Below, one piece after another: positions 52,442-61,261 of a DNA stretch of 64,000 nt. The position numbers and the translations under genes were made by a program. The notes beneath the pieces were generated by a model. It made no database searches. It saw only the letters and a program-made list of their open reading frames with translations, and had not been told where the DNA came from. The stretch lies in contig CAWJKG010000002.1 in assembly GCA_963843365.1 (NCBI GenBank), forward strand, positions 868,001 through 932,000, given 5' to 3'. The number at the start of each line of letters is the position of its first letter. Position 1 is the stretch's first letter. The DNA comes from Bog-473 sp963843365 (GTDB taxonomy: Bacteria > Actinomycetota > Acidimicrobiia > Acidimicrobiales > RAAP-2).

Positions 52442-54478
52442 TCATCCTTGTGACGCAACCGCAGTGCCGTTCTGCTGCATCGCGGCCGCCTCGACGATCT
52501 GGATGTCGGGTGGCTGCACGGCGAGCGGCCCGCCCGCCACCGGCACCTGCCAGACCATGGACATGTACGGCGTGGGCTGCAGCACCGTGCCGGCCGCGCA
52601 CGGGGGGAAGCCGGTGATGCCGAAGGGCATGGCTCCCGTCGGGGTCGGAAGCCCGCACACCTGGGTCCGCCGGTGCCACTGCACCAGCGCGCCGTAGGGC
52701 ATGGGGACCTTCGTCTCGGCGGGCGGGAGGATGTACATGGCGGCGGCCAGCACGTCGTCGCCCGAGGGTGTGGTGGCGAAGACGAGCCCGTCGACGTGTT
52801 GGGGGTCGAGCGTCCGCTGCGCCGCCTCGTTGGCCGCCACGATCGTCGGGTTCACGTAGTACACGACGGGGTAGTCCGTGGGCGAGATCGGCTCGTATCC
52901 AGCCGCCATGGCCGCCGCCGGCGTGGTGTAGCCCGACACGGCGGCGCTCGTCGCCTGGACGTACCGCGTGGCCCCGATGGCGTTCGCCGCCGTCAGGGCG
53001 CGCGCGCAGCCGCTGAGCGCCATGTGGATGTCGCTCGGCCCGTTGTTGCCGTCTGCGAGCAGCTGGCTCGCCTCGGCCTGCGGAATGGCAGGGCCGTCGT
53101 AGTGCCAGTTGGGCGTCGTCGTGTTGTAGCCGGCGGCGGCGCTGGCGTCGGCGCCGTTCATGTCCATGCCGTTCCTTCCGCTCATGATCATGTACGGCGT
53201 GTTGGCCAGATCGAGCCCGGAGATCTTGAGGCCCGTCTGGTGCGGCACGCACGTGCTGGCCGTGGCCGACTGCGTGCTCGAACCGGAGGACGAGTCCGAC
53301 ATGCCGCTGGCGCTGCCGCTGGCGCCCATCACCATGCCGGACATGGCGTTGCCGGCGGACTCGGCCGCCACCGCGGGGTAGCTCGCACTCAGGGCCAGGC
53401 CGGCGGCGAGGGCCCCGATGCCGAGGACGGCCGAGGCGGGGCTGCGCCGCAGGATCTCGCCGGCGGGTGACCGCCAGGCCTCCCTCGACGCGATGACCGT
53501 CGGCACCATGGCCGCCGCCAGGAGGATCACCAGCGGCCCGGTGTTGGGGTCGGTGTCGTACCCGCTGAAGACGTTGCCGACCAGCCCCTGCGCGGCTATC
53601 CACATCAGGAACGACAGGAGCGCGCCGGCGGCGAGGAACCAGCCGGGCCGGCGGGCCACGAGCGGTCCGAGGCCGATGGCGACCGACAGGGCGGCCAGGA
53701 TCCAGGCCGTTTGCGTCCCGGTGGTGGAGAACAGGTTGGCCAGGCTGTTGAGGAAGTGGGCGTACCAGCCCGGGACGGTGTCGGCCATGCCCGCGATGGC
53801 GCTCTGGACGGACGTATGGGTGCGGTTGGCGGGCAGCAGGAACAGCACGGCCGCCAGCGACCAGTAGCCGGCCCACACGGCCAGCGGCGTGACGGAGCGG
53901 CCGATCCCCTGCGCGGCGGCGGACGTGGCCACACCGGCCGGGCTGTCGCTCCAGTCGGCGACCCGGCGGGGCGGGCGGGGCCAGGCCATGAGGCCCAGGA
54001 GCCCGTACAGGAGGACGGAACCCGGTGCGCCGGTGAGCGCGCTGGCGTTGCCGGTCAGGAGCATGCCCATGCCCTCGCCGATGATCCAGACACCGAGGAC
54101 CCAGGCGAAGGAGACGGTCAGCGCGGGGCGCACCGTGCTCTTGAAGAGCAGGCCGACGCCGATGGCCAATTGGATCAGGGCGAAGAAGGTGTTCCAGACC
54201 GTGACGTCGGGCGCCACGAAGTTCCCGATGTGCGTGATGAAGTCGCCGAGCACGAAGGGCTGGCCGCTGGCGTTGGCCAGGATGTTGTTGTCGACGAAGC
54301 CTCGTCCGAACATGAAGGGCTGGAACTGGAGGGCGGCGTCGAGGATCCAGAACAGGCCGAGGACGATCTGCAGGGTGCGCTGGGTGCGGACGGCGAAGGG
54401 GAAGGCGCGGTGTCGCCCGCCGTCCGACGCGTCGAGGTCGGATTCGTCCAGATCCTGGGTGCCCCGGTCGCTGTCCAT
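52442..54478 (-). CDS. Large membrane protein with extracytoplasmic Met/Ser-rich domain
   Basis: Function unknown; 678 residues. N-terminal half has roughly nine helices (from QIVLGLFWILDAALQF through ALSVAIGLGPLV and PLVILLAAAMVPTVIA), loosely DoxX-like at its start. After a helix near 385-405, a Met/Ser-rich stretch (SGMVMGASGSASGMSDSSSG) leads to a soluble domain: CVPHQTGLKISGLDLANTPYM, HMALSGCARAL, GYEPISPTDYPVVYYVNP, QVCGLPTPTGAMPFGITGFPPC. The soluble part with several Met, His and Cys might bind copper, but this is speculation. ATG 54478 is chosen; the frame is open upstream. Confidence 0.75.
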   Translation of the reverse strand: MDSDRGTQDLDESDLDASDGGRHRAFPFAVRTQRTLQIVLGLFWILDAALQFQPFMFGRGFVDNNILANASGQPFVLGDFITHIGNFVAPDVTVWNTFFALIQLAIGVGLLFKSTVRPALTVSFAWVLGVWIIGEGMGMLLTGNASALTGAPGSVLLYGLLGLMAWPRPPRRVADWSDSPAGVATSAAAQGIGRSVTPLAVWAGYWSLAAVLFLLPANRTHTSVQSAIAGMADTVPGWYAHFLNSLANLFSTTGTQTAWILAALSVAIGLGPLVARRPGWFLAAGALLSFLMWIAAQGLVGNVFSGYDTDPNTGPLVILLAAAMVPTVIASREAWRSPAGEILRRSPASAVLGIGALAAGLALSASYPAVAAESAGNAMSGMVMGASGSASGMSDSSSGSSTQSATASTCVPHQTGLKISGLDLANTPYMIMSGRNGMDMNGADASAAAGYNTTTPNWHYDGPAIPQAEASQLLADGNNGPSDIHMALSGCARALTAANAIGATRYVQATSAAVSGYTTPAAAMAAGYEPISPTDYPVVYYVNPTIVAANEAAQRTLDPQHVDGLVFATTPSGDDVLAAAMYILPPAETKVPMPYGALVQWHRRTQVCGLPTPTGAMPFGITGFPPCAAGTVLQPTPYMSMVWQVPVAGGPLAVQPPDIQIVEAAAMQQNGTAVASQG

Positions 54479-54572
54479 GCTTGGGATAACGCTACCGGTG
54501 GCCTGCCGGATGGCTCGGTCAGGGGTATCGGCCGGGGGCGGGCTACCCCTGGTCACGGCGGTGCGGAGCAGG

Positions 54573-56414
54573 TCAGGGCAGTTGGAAGTCCTGGGCGATG
54601 CAGTCGGTGGGCGTAATCGCCTCCGCCACGGGGGTGCCGTTGATGTTGTCGTAGACGTTGAGCGACGCGCCATTGAGGCAGGCGTACGCCGTCACGTTGG
54701 TCTGGAAGTCGGTCAGCGTCCCTGCCGCCACCACCCCCAGCACGGAGCTCGAGGCGATGGGCGTCAGGTTGACGGTGCTGCCGTTGTACACGCCTGTGAT
54801 GGAGGCCGACGTGGTGGTCGTGGTGGGCGCGGGGGCCGGCGACGGTGACGCGCCGGTGCTCGTGCCGGAACCCGATCCCGAACCGGTGCCAGCGGCCGGG
54901 GCGGGACCGCTCGCAGCCGGTGCGGGAGCGGCGGCGGCCGGCGCGGGCGCCCCACCGGAGCTGCCGCCAGCGGCGCCCGGCGTCGCGGCGCCCGCGGGCG
55001 GGGCGGGCGGGGCGGCCTGGGCGACGGCGCTCGAGGAGGTCGACTGGGGTCCGGTGCCGGGTGGAGGGCCGGGCGAGATCCCGTCCATGGCCGCGATCAG
55101 CTGCGCCCCGTCACTCTCCATCCCGAGGGCCCAGATGCCGACGCCGCGCGCGCCCTCCTCGGTCACGAGCTGCGACACGTCGTAGAGCCCGTTCTCGCCT
55201 TCGTAGTACGACTCGTGCCATTGGCCGCCGACCTGGTAGCTCGTCCACGCCGTGTCCGTCACCGGGTCCCAGTACTCGGGACCGTTGCCCGCGGCCTGCG
55301 AGTCGGGGATGTCGGAGGCGCCGCCCGTGGCGTTCGCCCCCATCGTCCCGTTGTTCGTCGGCCAGTCGATGCCGAAGAAGGGCGCGCCGATGATGACCTT
55401 GGAGGCCGGCACGGCAGCGTCGTACTGGTCGAGCGTCGTCTGGGTGCTGAACTGGCTGCTGGTCAACGGCGACGCCGACGACGGCGTCCCGGCCAGGTTG
55501 AGCTCGTAGTCCATGACGAAGAAGGCGTCGACGGCCGGCGCCAGCGCGGCAATGTCGTAGAAGCCGCCGGAATCCCCCGCCGACGAGGCGTAGGTGTCCA
55601 GGGTGATCTGCCAGTGCGGATCGGCGGCACGCAGCGCGCCGGCCACCGACGTGATCAGGTTGGTCAGGCCGGCCTGGTCGCCGCTGCCCTCGCCTTCGAA
55701 GTCGAAGTTCACCCCATCGAGCGACTTGGACTGCAGCAGTGGGATCAGTGCGCTCGAGAGCGTGCCCGGAGCGGTGGCGGACGTGGTGATGGCGTCGAGC
55801 GAGCTCTGGGCGAAGTCGGTGACGGTCAGCACGACGCGCTCGCCCGCGGCGTGGGCGCGCGTGATCAGGTCGGCCAGGTCCTGGCTCTGGAAGCCGTTCC
55901 AGCCCGGGCCGCTCTCGTCGAGGGTGCCGTTGCTGTTCACGTCGATGGAGAAGTAGGCCAGCGTCGACAGGCCGGTGATGTCGAACGAGGGCGACTGGGC
56001 CAGCGTCCAGTACGGCGCGAAGGCAAAGTTCTCGCGGGCGGCCAGCGGCGGCTGATCGCTCAGCACGGCGGGAGCTGCCGCGGGGGTGGCCGTGGCCGGC
56101 GCCAACGCCAGGGTGGACGTCGCCCCGAGCTGTTCGAGTGACGCGTTGCCGGCGTCGCTCGCCCTTCTGTCGGCGGCGCGGATTTCGTGGGTGGAGGCGG
56201 CGTGCGCCTTTGGGCTGGCCGAGCTGCTCATGCCGACGGTGAAGCCGATGCAGAGCATGACGAGACAGAAGGCGACGACGGCGATGACGGGCCTGCGTCG
56301 GTGCAGCAGGGGCGCGTACTGCCGGACCCGAGCCCGTGCGCTCGTCGCAACCCTCCCCACCCTCGTCGGAACGTCCCCCCGGACGAGGTGGGCCAGCCGA
56401 TCAGCCAGCTCCAT
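54573..56414 (-). CDS. GH18 family protein (chitinase/spore-peptidoglycan type), membrane-anchored
   Basis: A 613-residue protein. One membrane helix near 42-64, then an Ala/Pro stretch. The GH18 barrel starts FAFAPYWTLAQSPSFDITGLSTLAYFSIDV and contains DGVNFDFEGEG, the DxxDxDxE catalytic motif with acid Glu. VVLTVTDFAQSS and FFVMDYELN, VIIGAPFFGIDW fit the family. A long Pro/Ala/Gly-rich linker follows, then a small C-terminal domain (SLNVYDNINGTPVAEAITPTDCIAQDF). Hydrolyses beta-1,4-GlcNAc bonds outside the membrane; substrate could be chitin or peptidoglycan. Confidence 0.88.
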   Translation of the reverse strand: MELADRLAHLVRGDVPTRVGRVATSARARVRQYAPLLHRRRPVIAVVAFCLVMLCIGFTVGMSSSASPKAHAASTHEIRAADRRASDAGNASLEQLGATSTLALAPATATPAAAPAVLSDQPPLAARENFAFAPYWTLAQSPSFDITGLSTLAYFSIDVNSNGTLDESGPGWNGFQSQDLADLITRAHAAGERVVLTVTDFAQSSLDAITTSATAPGTLSSALIPLLQSKSLDGVNFDFEGEGSGDQAGLTNLITSVAGALRAADPHWQITLDTYASSAGDSGGFYDIAALAPAVDAFFVMDYELNLAGTPSSASPLTSSQFSTQTTLDQYDAAVPASKVIIGAPFFGIDWPTNNGTMGANATGGASDIPDSQAAGNGPEYWDPVTDTAWTSYQVGGQWHESYYEGENGLYDVSQLVTEEGARGVGIWALGMESDGAQLIAAMDGISPGPPPGTGPQSTSSSAVAQAAPPAPPAGAATPGAAGGSSGGAPAPAAAAPAPAASGPAPAAGTGSGSGSGTSTGASPSPAPAPTTTTTSASITGVYNGSTVNLTPIASSSVLGVVAAGTLTDFQTNVTAYACLNGASLNVYDNINGTPVAEAITPTDCIAQDFQLP

Positions 56415-56540
56415 TGGGGAGGGAACGGCTCCGGCCTGTGGAAAATCACGGTCCGGGACTCAGCGGCGTCCCCGTCCCCCGCCCCCGGTCCTGCGCCGGG
56501 GGCTCCGCTCCACAGGGACGCCGACGGGCCGACGGTCGGG

Positions 56541-57959
56541 TCAGGCCTCCGCGACGGCGGCGACCAGCTTCTGCAGGGTGTCCTTGGCGTCCCCGAAGAG
56601 CATCGTCGTCTTGGGGTCGTAGAGCAGTTCGTTGTCGATGCCGGCGAAACCGGGTCGCATGGAGCGCTTGAGGAAGACGATGTTCTCCGCCTCGTCGGCG
56701 TTGATGATCGGCATGCCGTAGATGGGGCTTCCCGGTGTCGTCTTGGCCGCCGGGTTGACGGTGTCGTTGGCACCGACGACGAGGGCGACGTCGGCTGTCG
56801 CCATCTCCGGGTTGGCCTCGTCCATTTCCTTGAGCTCGTCGTAGGGGACGTTGGCCTCGGCCAGGAGCACGTTCATGTGGCCCGGCATGCGCCCGGCCAC
56901 CGGGTGGATGGCGAAGAACGTGTCGACGCCGCGCTCCTTGAGCGCGTCGGCCAGCTCGCGCACCGTGTGCTGGGCCTGCGCCACCGCCAGGCCGTAGCCC
57001 GGGATGATGACGACCTTGCGGGCGTAGGCCAGCAGCACCCCCACGTCCTCCGGCGTGCCGACCCGGACCGGGCGGGCGGCGTCGCCCTCCTCGCCGCCGG
57101 TGGCGGTGATGACCGAGCCGAACACGCTGAAGAGGATGTTGGGCAGCGAGCGCCCCATGGCGCTGCTCATCAGGCGGGTGAGGATGATGCCCGAGGCGCC
57201 GACCAGGGTGCCGGCGACGATGAGGAGGTCGCTGTCGAGCACGAAGCCCGAGGCGGCCACGGCCAGTCCGGTGAAGGAGTTGAGCAGCGAAATGAGCACC
57301 GGCACGTCGGCGCCGCCGATGGGGAGCACGAAGATCACGCCGAGCACCAGGGCCAGCACCAGGATGATCCAGACGTAGACGATGCTCCCGGTGACGAGGG
57401 CCAGGATCACCATGACGCCGATGGCCACTGCGACCAGCGCGTTGATGACCTGCTGGCCCGGGTAGGTGATGGGGCGCCCGGTGATGAGCTCCTGCAGCTT
57501 CACGAAAGCGATGGCGCTGCCCGAGAAGGAGACCGATCCGATGATCACGCCGAGGAGCACCTCGGCCGTGACGTAGACGGCGGGCGACAGCCCGAGTGAG
57601 TGCAGGTGCAGCAGCTCGACGATGGAGATGAGCGCCGCGGCGCCGCCACCCACGCCGTTGAAGATGGCCACGAGCTGTGGCATCGCCGTCATCTTCACGA
57701 AACGGGCCACTGGCACGGCGATGACCGCGCCGAGCACCATGGCGATGAGGGCGAGCGGAAGGTTCCAGCCCGAGTTCCGCAACGACGGCAGGGTGAAGGT
57801 CATGCCGATGGCGAGGGTCGCCGCCGCGGCGCCGACGAGGTTGCCCGTGCGGGCGTGCCGGGGCGAGCTCAGGCCCTTGAGGGCGAAGATGAAACCGGCG
57901 ATGGCGACCAGGTAGGCGAGGTCGCGCGCGGTCGTCAGGGTGAAGGTGACGGCCAGCAT
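56541..57959 (-). CDS. pntB: NAD(P) transhydrogenase beta subunit
   Basis: A 472-residue membrane subunit: about nine helices (from DLAYLVAIAGFIFALKGLSSP), then the NADP(H) domain III with IIPGYGLAVAQAQHTV (fingerprint GYGLAVAQ), HPVAGRMPGHMNVLLAEANVPYD, VVGANDTVNPAA and FGDAKDTLQKLV. ATG 57959 overlaps the pntAB stop (TGATG). With PntAA and PntAB it uses the proton gradient to make NADPH. Confidence 0.95.
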   Translation of the reverse strand: MLAVTFTLTTARDLAYLVAIAGFIFALKGLSSPRHARTGNLVGAAAATLAIGMTFTLPSLRNSGWNLPLALIAMVLGAVIAVPVARFVKMTAMPQLVAIFNGVGGGAAALISIVELLHLHSLGLSPAVYVTAEVLLGVIIGSVSFSGSAIAFVKLQELITGRPITYPGQQVINALVAVAIGVMVILALVTGSIVYVWIILVLALVLGVIFVLPIGGADVPVLISLLNSFTGLAVAASGFVLDSDLLIVAGTLVGASGIILTRLMSSAMGRSLPNILFSVFGSVITATGGEEGDAARPVRVGTPEDVGVLLAYARKVVIIPGYGLAVAQAQHTVRELADALKERGVDTFFAIHPVAGRMPGHMNVLLAEANVPYDELKEMDEANPEMATADVALVVGANDTVNPAAKTTPGSPIYGMPIINADEAENIVFLKRSMRPGFAGIDNELLYDPKTTMLFGDAKDTLQKLVAAVAEA

Positions 57960-58375
57960 CAGGCGGCGCCCCCACCGGGCTCGGACGGCGACGCCGCCGC
58001 GTCCTCCGCCTTGGCCGCCTGCGCCTTGTCAGCCCGTGCGTTGGTCCGGTCACCCGGCTTGCCCTTGAACATCTCGAGCATGCGGTCGGTCACCACGAAG
58101 CCGCCCACCACGTTCAAGGTGGCCAGGAAGACGGCGAGACAGCCGAGCGTGACCTCGGCCGCGCCGTGCGCCTCGCCCATGATGGTCAGCGCACCCACCA
58201 GCACGATGCCGTGGATCGCGTTCGAGCCCGACATCAACGGGGTGTGCAGGATGCTCGGCACCTTCGAGACGACCTCGATCCCGACGAAGGCCGCCAGGAC
58301 GAAGATGGTCAGGTATTCGACGATCCCGGTGGTCGAACCACCCGTCGGGGTGGTCTCCAGCAACAGATGGATCAC
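57959..58375 (-). CDS. pntAB: NAD(P) transhydrogenase alpha-2 (membrane) subunit
   Basis: A 138-residue subunit with three to four helices: IVEYLTIFVLAAFVGIEVVSKVPSILHTPLMSGSNAIHGIVLVGAL and VTLGCLAVFLATLNVVGGFVVTDRMLEMFKGK. The C-terminus is a charged Ala/Lys tail. GTG 58375 overlaps the pntAA stop (GTGA); its stop overlaps the pntB start. The split alpha subunit is the actinobacterial and alphaproteobacterial form. Confidence 0.93.
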   Translation of the reverse strand: MIHLLLETTPTGGSTTGIVEYLTIFVLAAFVGIEVVSKVPSILHTPLMSGSNAIHGIVLVGALTIMGEAHGAAEVTLGCLAVFLATLNVVGGFVVTDRMLEMFKGKPGDRTNARADKAQAAKAEDAAASPSEPGGGAA

Positions 58376-59541
58376 GACTGCGCTCCTTGTGTCCCGCCCG
58401 TCCCGCCCGTCCCGCCCGTCCCGCCCAGCAGTTCCACCGCGGCCGGCGCCACGGCGGCACCGTCGCGCAGCACGCACATGCCGGCCACGATCTCGTCGTC
58501 CCAGTCCGGCGCGAGCGTGCCCTCCGGGCCCATGAGGGCGAGCACGTTGGCCACGTTGCGGGAGAAGAGGAAGCTGGCGTGCGTCGGCATGCCCGAAGGC
58601 GGGTTGGCCATGCCCACAATGTGGACACCGTTGTGGTCGACGATCTCGCCGGCCTTGGTCAGCTCGCAGTTGCCGCCCTGGTCCGCCGCCATGTCGACCA
58701 CCACGGCGCCCTCGGCCATGCCCTCCACCATGGACGCGGTGACCAAGACGGGCGCCTTGCGGCCGGGCACGGCGGCCGTGGTGATGACGACGTCGGAGCG
58801 CCCGACCTCTTCGGCCAGCGCGGCGCGCTGGCGGTCCAGCTCCTCTGGCGTGAGCTCGCGGGCGTAGCCGCCGGTGCCCTCGGCCGAGACACCGGTGTCG
58901 ACGAAGGTGGCACCGAGGCTCTCGGCCTCCTCCTTGGCCGCCGCCCGCACGTCGTAGGCCTTGACGACCGCGCCCAGCCGGCGCGCCGTGGCGATCGACT
59001 GCAGGCCGGCCACGCCGACGCCCATCACCAGCACCTTGGCCGGCGGCACCGTGCCGGCCGCCGTCATGAACATGGGGAAGAACTTGGCCAGGTGCTCGGC
59101 GGCGCTCAGTCCGGCCCGGTAGCCCGACACGGTCGCCTGCGAGCTCAGGGCGTCCATGCTCTGCGCCCGGCTGATGCGGGGCAGCAGGTCGAAGCTGAAG
59201 ACGGTCGCCTTCTTGGCGGCCAGCGCCCGGAGGGCCTCCTCCGCCTGCGCCACCCCGAAGAAGCTCAGCAGCGCCGCGCCGTCGGGCACGCCCGCGGCGT
59301 CGGCGGCGCTCGGCGGGTTGACCCGCACGACCAGACCGGCGCCCGCCAGCGTGGCCGCCGCATCGGGCGCCACGGTGGCGCCGGCGTCGGTGAAGGCGCG
59401 ATCGCTGAACGCGGCCTCGGTGCCGGCACCGGCCTGCACGCAGACCTCCCAGCCTGCTGCGACCAGCTTCTTGGCCACGTCGGGCACCAGAGCCACGCGG
59501 CGCTCGCCCGGACGGGTCTCGGTGGGGACCGCCAATTTCAC
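58372..59541 (-). CDS. pntAA: NAD(P) transhydrogenase alpha-1 (NAD-binding) subunit
   Basis: A 389-residue soluble domain I. Start KLAVPTETRPGERRVALVPD; Ala-dehydrogenase-like core RISRAQSMDALSSQATVSGY; NAD loop VLVMGVGVAGLQSIATARRLGA; RQ loop region AADQGGNCELT. The C-terminus ends with GGTGGTGGTGGTQ encoded by a nine-base repeat (58391-58430). GTG 59541. First gene of the pntAA-pntAB-pntB operon. Confidence 0.94.
   Translation of the reverse strand: MKLAVPTETRPGERRVALVPDVAKKLVAAGWEVCVQAGAGTEAAFSDRAFTDAGATVAPDAAATLAGAGLVVRVNPPSAADAAGVPDGAALLSFFGVAQAEEALRALAAKKATVFSFDLLPRISRAQSMDALSSQATVSGYRAGLSAAEHLAKFFPMFMTAAGTVPPAKVLVMGVGVAGLQSIATARRLGAVVKAYDVRAAAKEEAESLGATFVDTGVSAEGTGGYARELTPEELDRQRAALAEEVGRSDVVITTAAVPGRKAPVLVTASMVEGMAEGAVVVDMAADQGGNCELTKAGEIVDHNGVHIVGMANPPSGMPTHASFLFSRNVANVLALMGPEGTLAPDWDDEIVAGMCVLRDGAAVAPAAVELLGGTGGTGGTGGTQGAQS
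58391..58430. repeat. Nine-base tandem repeat in pntAA 3' end
   Basis: Four near copies of CCCGCCCGT in tandem encode Gly-Gly-Thr repeats at the PntAA C-terminus, at the hinge toward the membrane subunit. Confidence 0.85.
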
Positions 59542-59624
59542 GGTCGCTCTGTCTAGCAGCTGATCCCCCGTTTGCCCCTAATCCGACCCGACGCAGGCAG
59601 TACGGACGCACGCGCCAGCGACCG

Positions 59625-60383
59625 TCAGGTTCCGGCCACGGCCCCCAGGAACGGCGGCGGCTCCCCGCCTCCGTGCACGACCAGGTTGGCGCCGGTCACG
59701 TAGGACGCCGCCTCGCTGGCGAGATACAGACAGGCGCCCGCCACATCGCCCGGCGTGCCGAAACGACCCAGGGGGACCGTCGCCGCCGCCCGCGCCATGC
59801 CCTCGGGACCACCGTAGAAGTCGTCGCCGGCCCCCGTGTCGAGCAAACCGGCGGTGACGCAGTTGACCCGGACCAGCGGCGCCCACTCGACGGCCAGGGT
59901 CTGGGTGAGGTTGATCAGGCCCGCCTTGGCCGCGCCGTAGGCCGACGCCCCCGGCGAGGGACGCATGCCCGACACGCTCGACACGTTCACGATGGAGCCG
60001 CCGTCCTCCTGCACCGCCATGACCTTGTGCGCCGACTGGGCGCACCACAGCGGCGCCAGTAGGTTGAGGTTGACGATGGCCTCCACGAAACGCGGCGAGG
60101 CCTCGGCGGCGGGCACGTGGGGCGAGCCCCCGGCGTTGTTCACCAGGACGTCGAGCCGGCCGAAGTGCTCGACCGCCTTGGCGACGACCCGCTCGGCCTC
60201 GGGCGGCTTGCGGACGTCGGCGGCGACGAAGACCGCACCCTCCACGACGGCCTCGTGGCGCCCGCACGCCACCACGTGCGCCCCGGCCGCGGCGAACGCC
60301 GCCACAATCCCGGCCCCCACCCCCCGGGAGCCCCCCGTCACCACGACGACACGCTCGCTGAAGTCGTAGACGGGCTCGGTCAC
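59625..60383 (-). CDS. SDR oxidoreductase of the ipd locus (Rv3549c-like)
   Basis: A 252-residue short-chain dehydrogenase. Cofactor loop TGGSRGVGAG; NNAGG; Ser in VSSVSG; YGAAK as the YxxxK pair; PGDVAGACLYLASEAASYVTGANLVVHGGG end. GTG 60383. Divergent from echA20, the same layout as Mtb Rv3549c/Rv3550. Probably oxidises a hydroxy-CoA intermediate of steroid C/D-ring breakdown; the exact step is unproven. Confidence 0.9.
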   Translation of the reverse strand: MTEPVYDFSERVVVVTGGSRGVGAGIVAAFAAAGAHVVACGRHEAVVEGAVFVAADVRKPPEAERVVAKAVEHFGRLDVLVNNAGGSPHVPAAEASPRFVEAIVNLNLLAPLWCAQSAHKVMAVQEDGGSIVNVSSVSGMRPSPGASAYGAAKAGLINLTQTLAVEWAPLVRVNCVTAGLLDTGAGDDFYGGPEGMARAAATVPLGRFGTPGDVAGACLYLASEAASYVTGANLVVHGGGEPPPFLGAVAGT

Positions 60384-60453
60384 GGGGCAACCCTACGTCC
60401 CGCCGTGCGCGCTGGCCCGGCCACGGCAGGCTGGCCTAAGTTCCCTCCGGCTT

Positions 60454-60470
60454 TCTGACGCGTCGTCAGA
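60454..60470. promoter_or_regulatory. Putative operator TCTGACG-CGT-CGTCAGA
   Basis: Perfect 7+3+7 inverted repeat between the SDR and echA20, 32 bases before the echA20 start. It does not match the usual KstR2 site (AnCAAGnnCTTGnT), so another TetR-type regulator may control this copy. Confidence 0.6.
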
Positions 60471-60502
60471 GCCCGCAGAGGACAAGGAGAGCCGGCACCC
60501 GC

Positions 60503-61261
60503 ATGCCCATCCATGTGGTCCAGGAGCACGACGGGATCGCCGAGGTGGTCATCGACCACCCGCCGGTCAACGCGCTCGACGTGGCGGGCTGGTTCGAGTT
60601 GGCCGACGCCCTCATCGCGGTGGGCCGGGTGCCCACCAACCGCGTGGCCGTCCTGCGTGCGACGGGCCGCGGCTTCTGCGCCGGCGTCGACATCAAGGAG
60701 ATCAACGCCAAGGGCGACGAGGCGCTGGTCGGTGTCAATCGGGGCTGTGCGGCCGCCTTCGCCGCCGTCTACGACTGCGAGATCCCGGTGATCGCGGCCG
60801 TGCAGGGCTTCTGCCTCGGCGGCGGCATCGGTCTCGCCGGCAACGCCGACATGGTCGTCGCCTCCGAGGACGCCACCTTCGGCCTCCCCGAGGTCGACCG
60901 CGGCGCGCTCGGCGCGGCCACGCATCTGGCCCGCCTCGTCCCCCAGCACGCCATGCGCAAGATGGTCTACACGGCCAAGCCCATCAGCGCGGCCGAGTTG
61001 GCTGCCTACGGCTCGGTCGCCGCGGTGGTGCCGCCGGACCGCCTCCATGCGGCCGCACTCGAACTGGCCGCCGACATCGCCACCAAGAGTCCCACCATCA
61101 TCCGCCGGGCCAAGGAGTCGCTCAACGGCATCGACCCGGTCGACGTGAAGCGCAGCTACCGCTTCGAGCAGGGGTTCACCTACGAGCTGCACGTGCGCGG
61201 CGTGGCCGACGAGCAGCGGGCCGCCTTCGTCGAGAAGCGCGACGCCGACACCTCGACGTGA
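60503..61261 (+). CDS. echA20: Enoyl-CoA hydratase-family ring-opening enzyme
   Basis: A 252-residue crotonase. Start IHVVQEHDGIAEVVIDHPPVNALDVAGW; oxyanion loop GRGFCAGVDIKEI; second segment AAVQGFCLGGGIGLAGNADMVVASEDATFGLPEVDRGALG. ATG 60503 follows GACAAGGAG. Gene order echA20-ipdA-ipdB-ipdC copies Mtb Rv3550-Rv3553. EchA20 opens the steroid D ring of a CoA intermediate (HIP-derived) in cholesterol catabolism. Stop overlaps the GTG of ipdA. Confidence 0.9.
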   Translation: MPIHVVQEHDGIAEVVIDHPPVNALDVAGWFELADALIAVGRVPTNRVAVLRATGRGFCAGVDIKEINAKGDEALVGVNRGCAAAFAAVYDCEIPVIAAVQGFCLGGGIGLAGNADMVVASEDATFGLPEVDRGALGAATHLARLVPQHAMRKMVYTAKPISAAELAAYGSVAAVVPPDRLHAAALELAADIATKSPTIIRRAKESLNGIDPVDVKRSYRFEQGFTYELHVRGVADEQRAAFVEKRDADTST

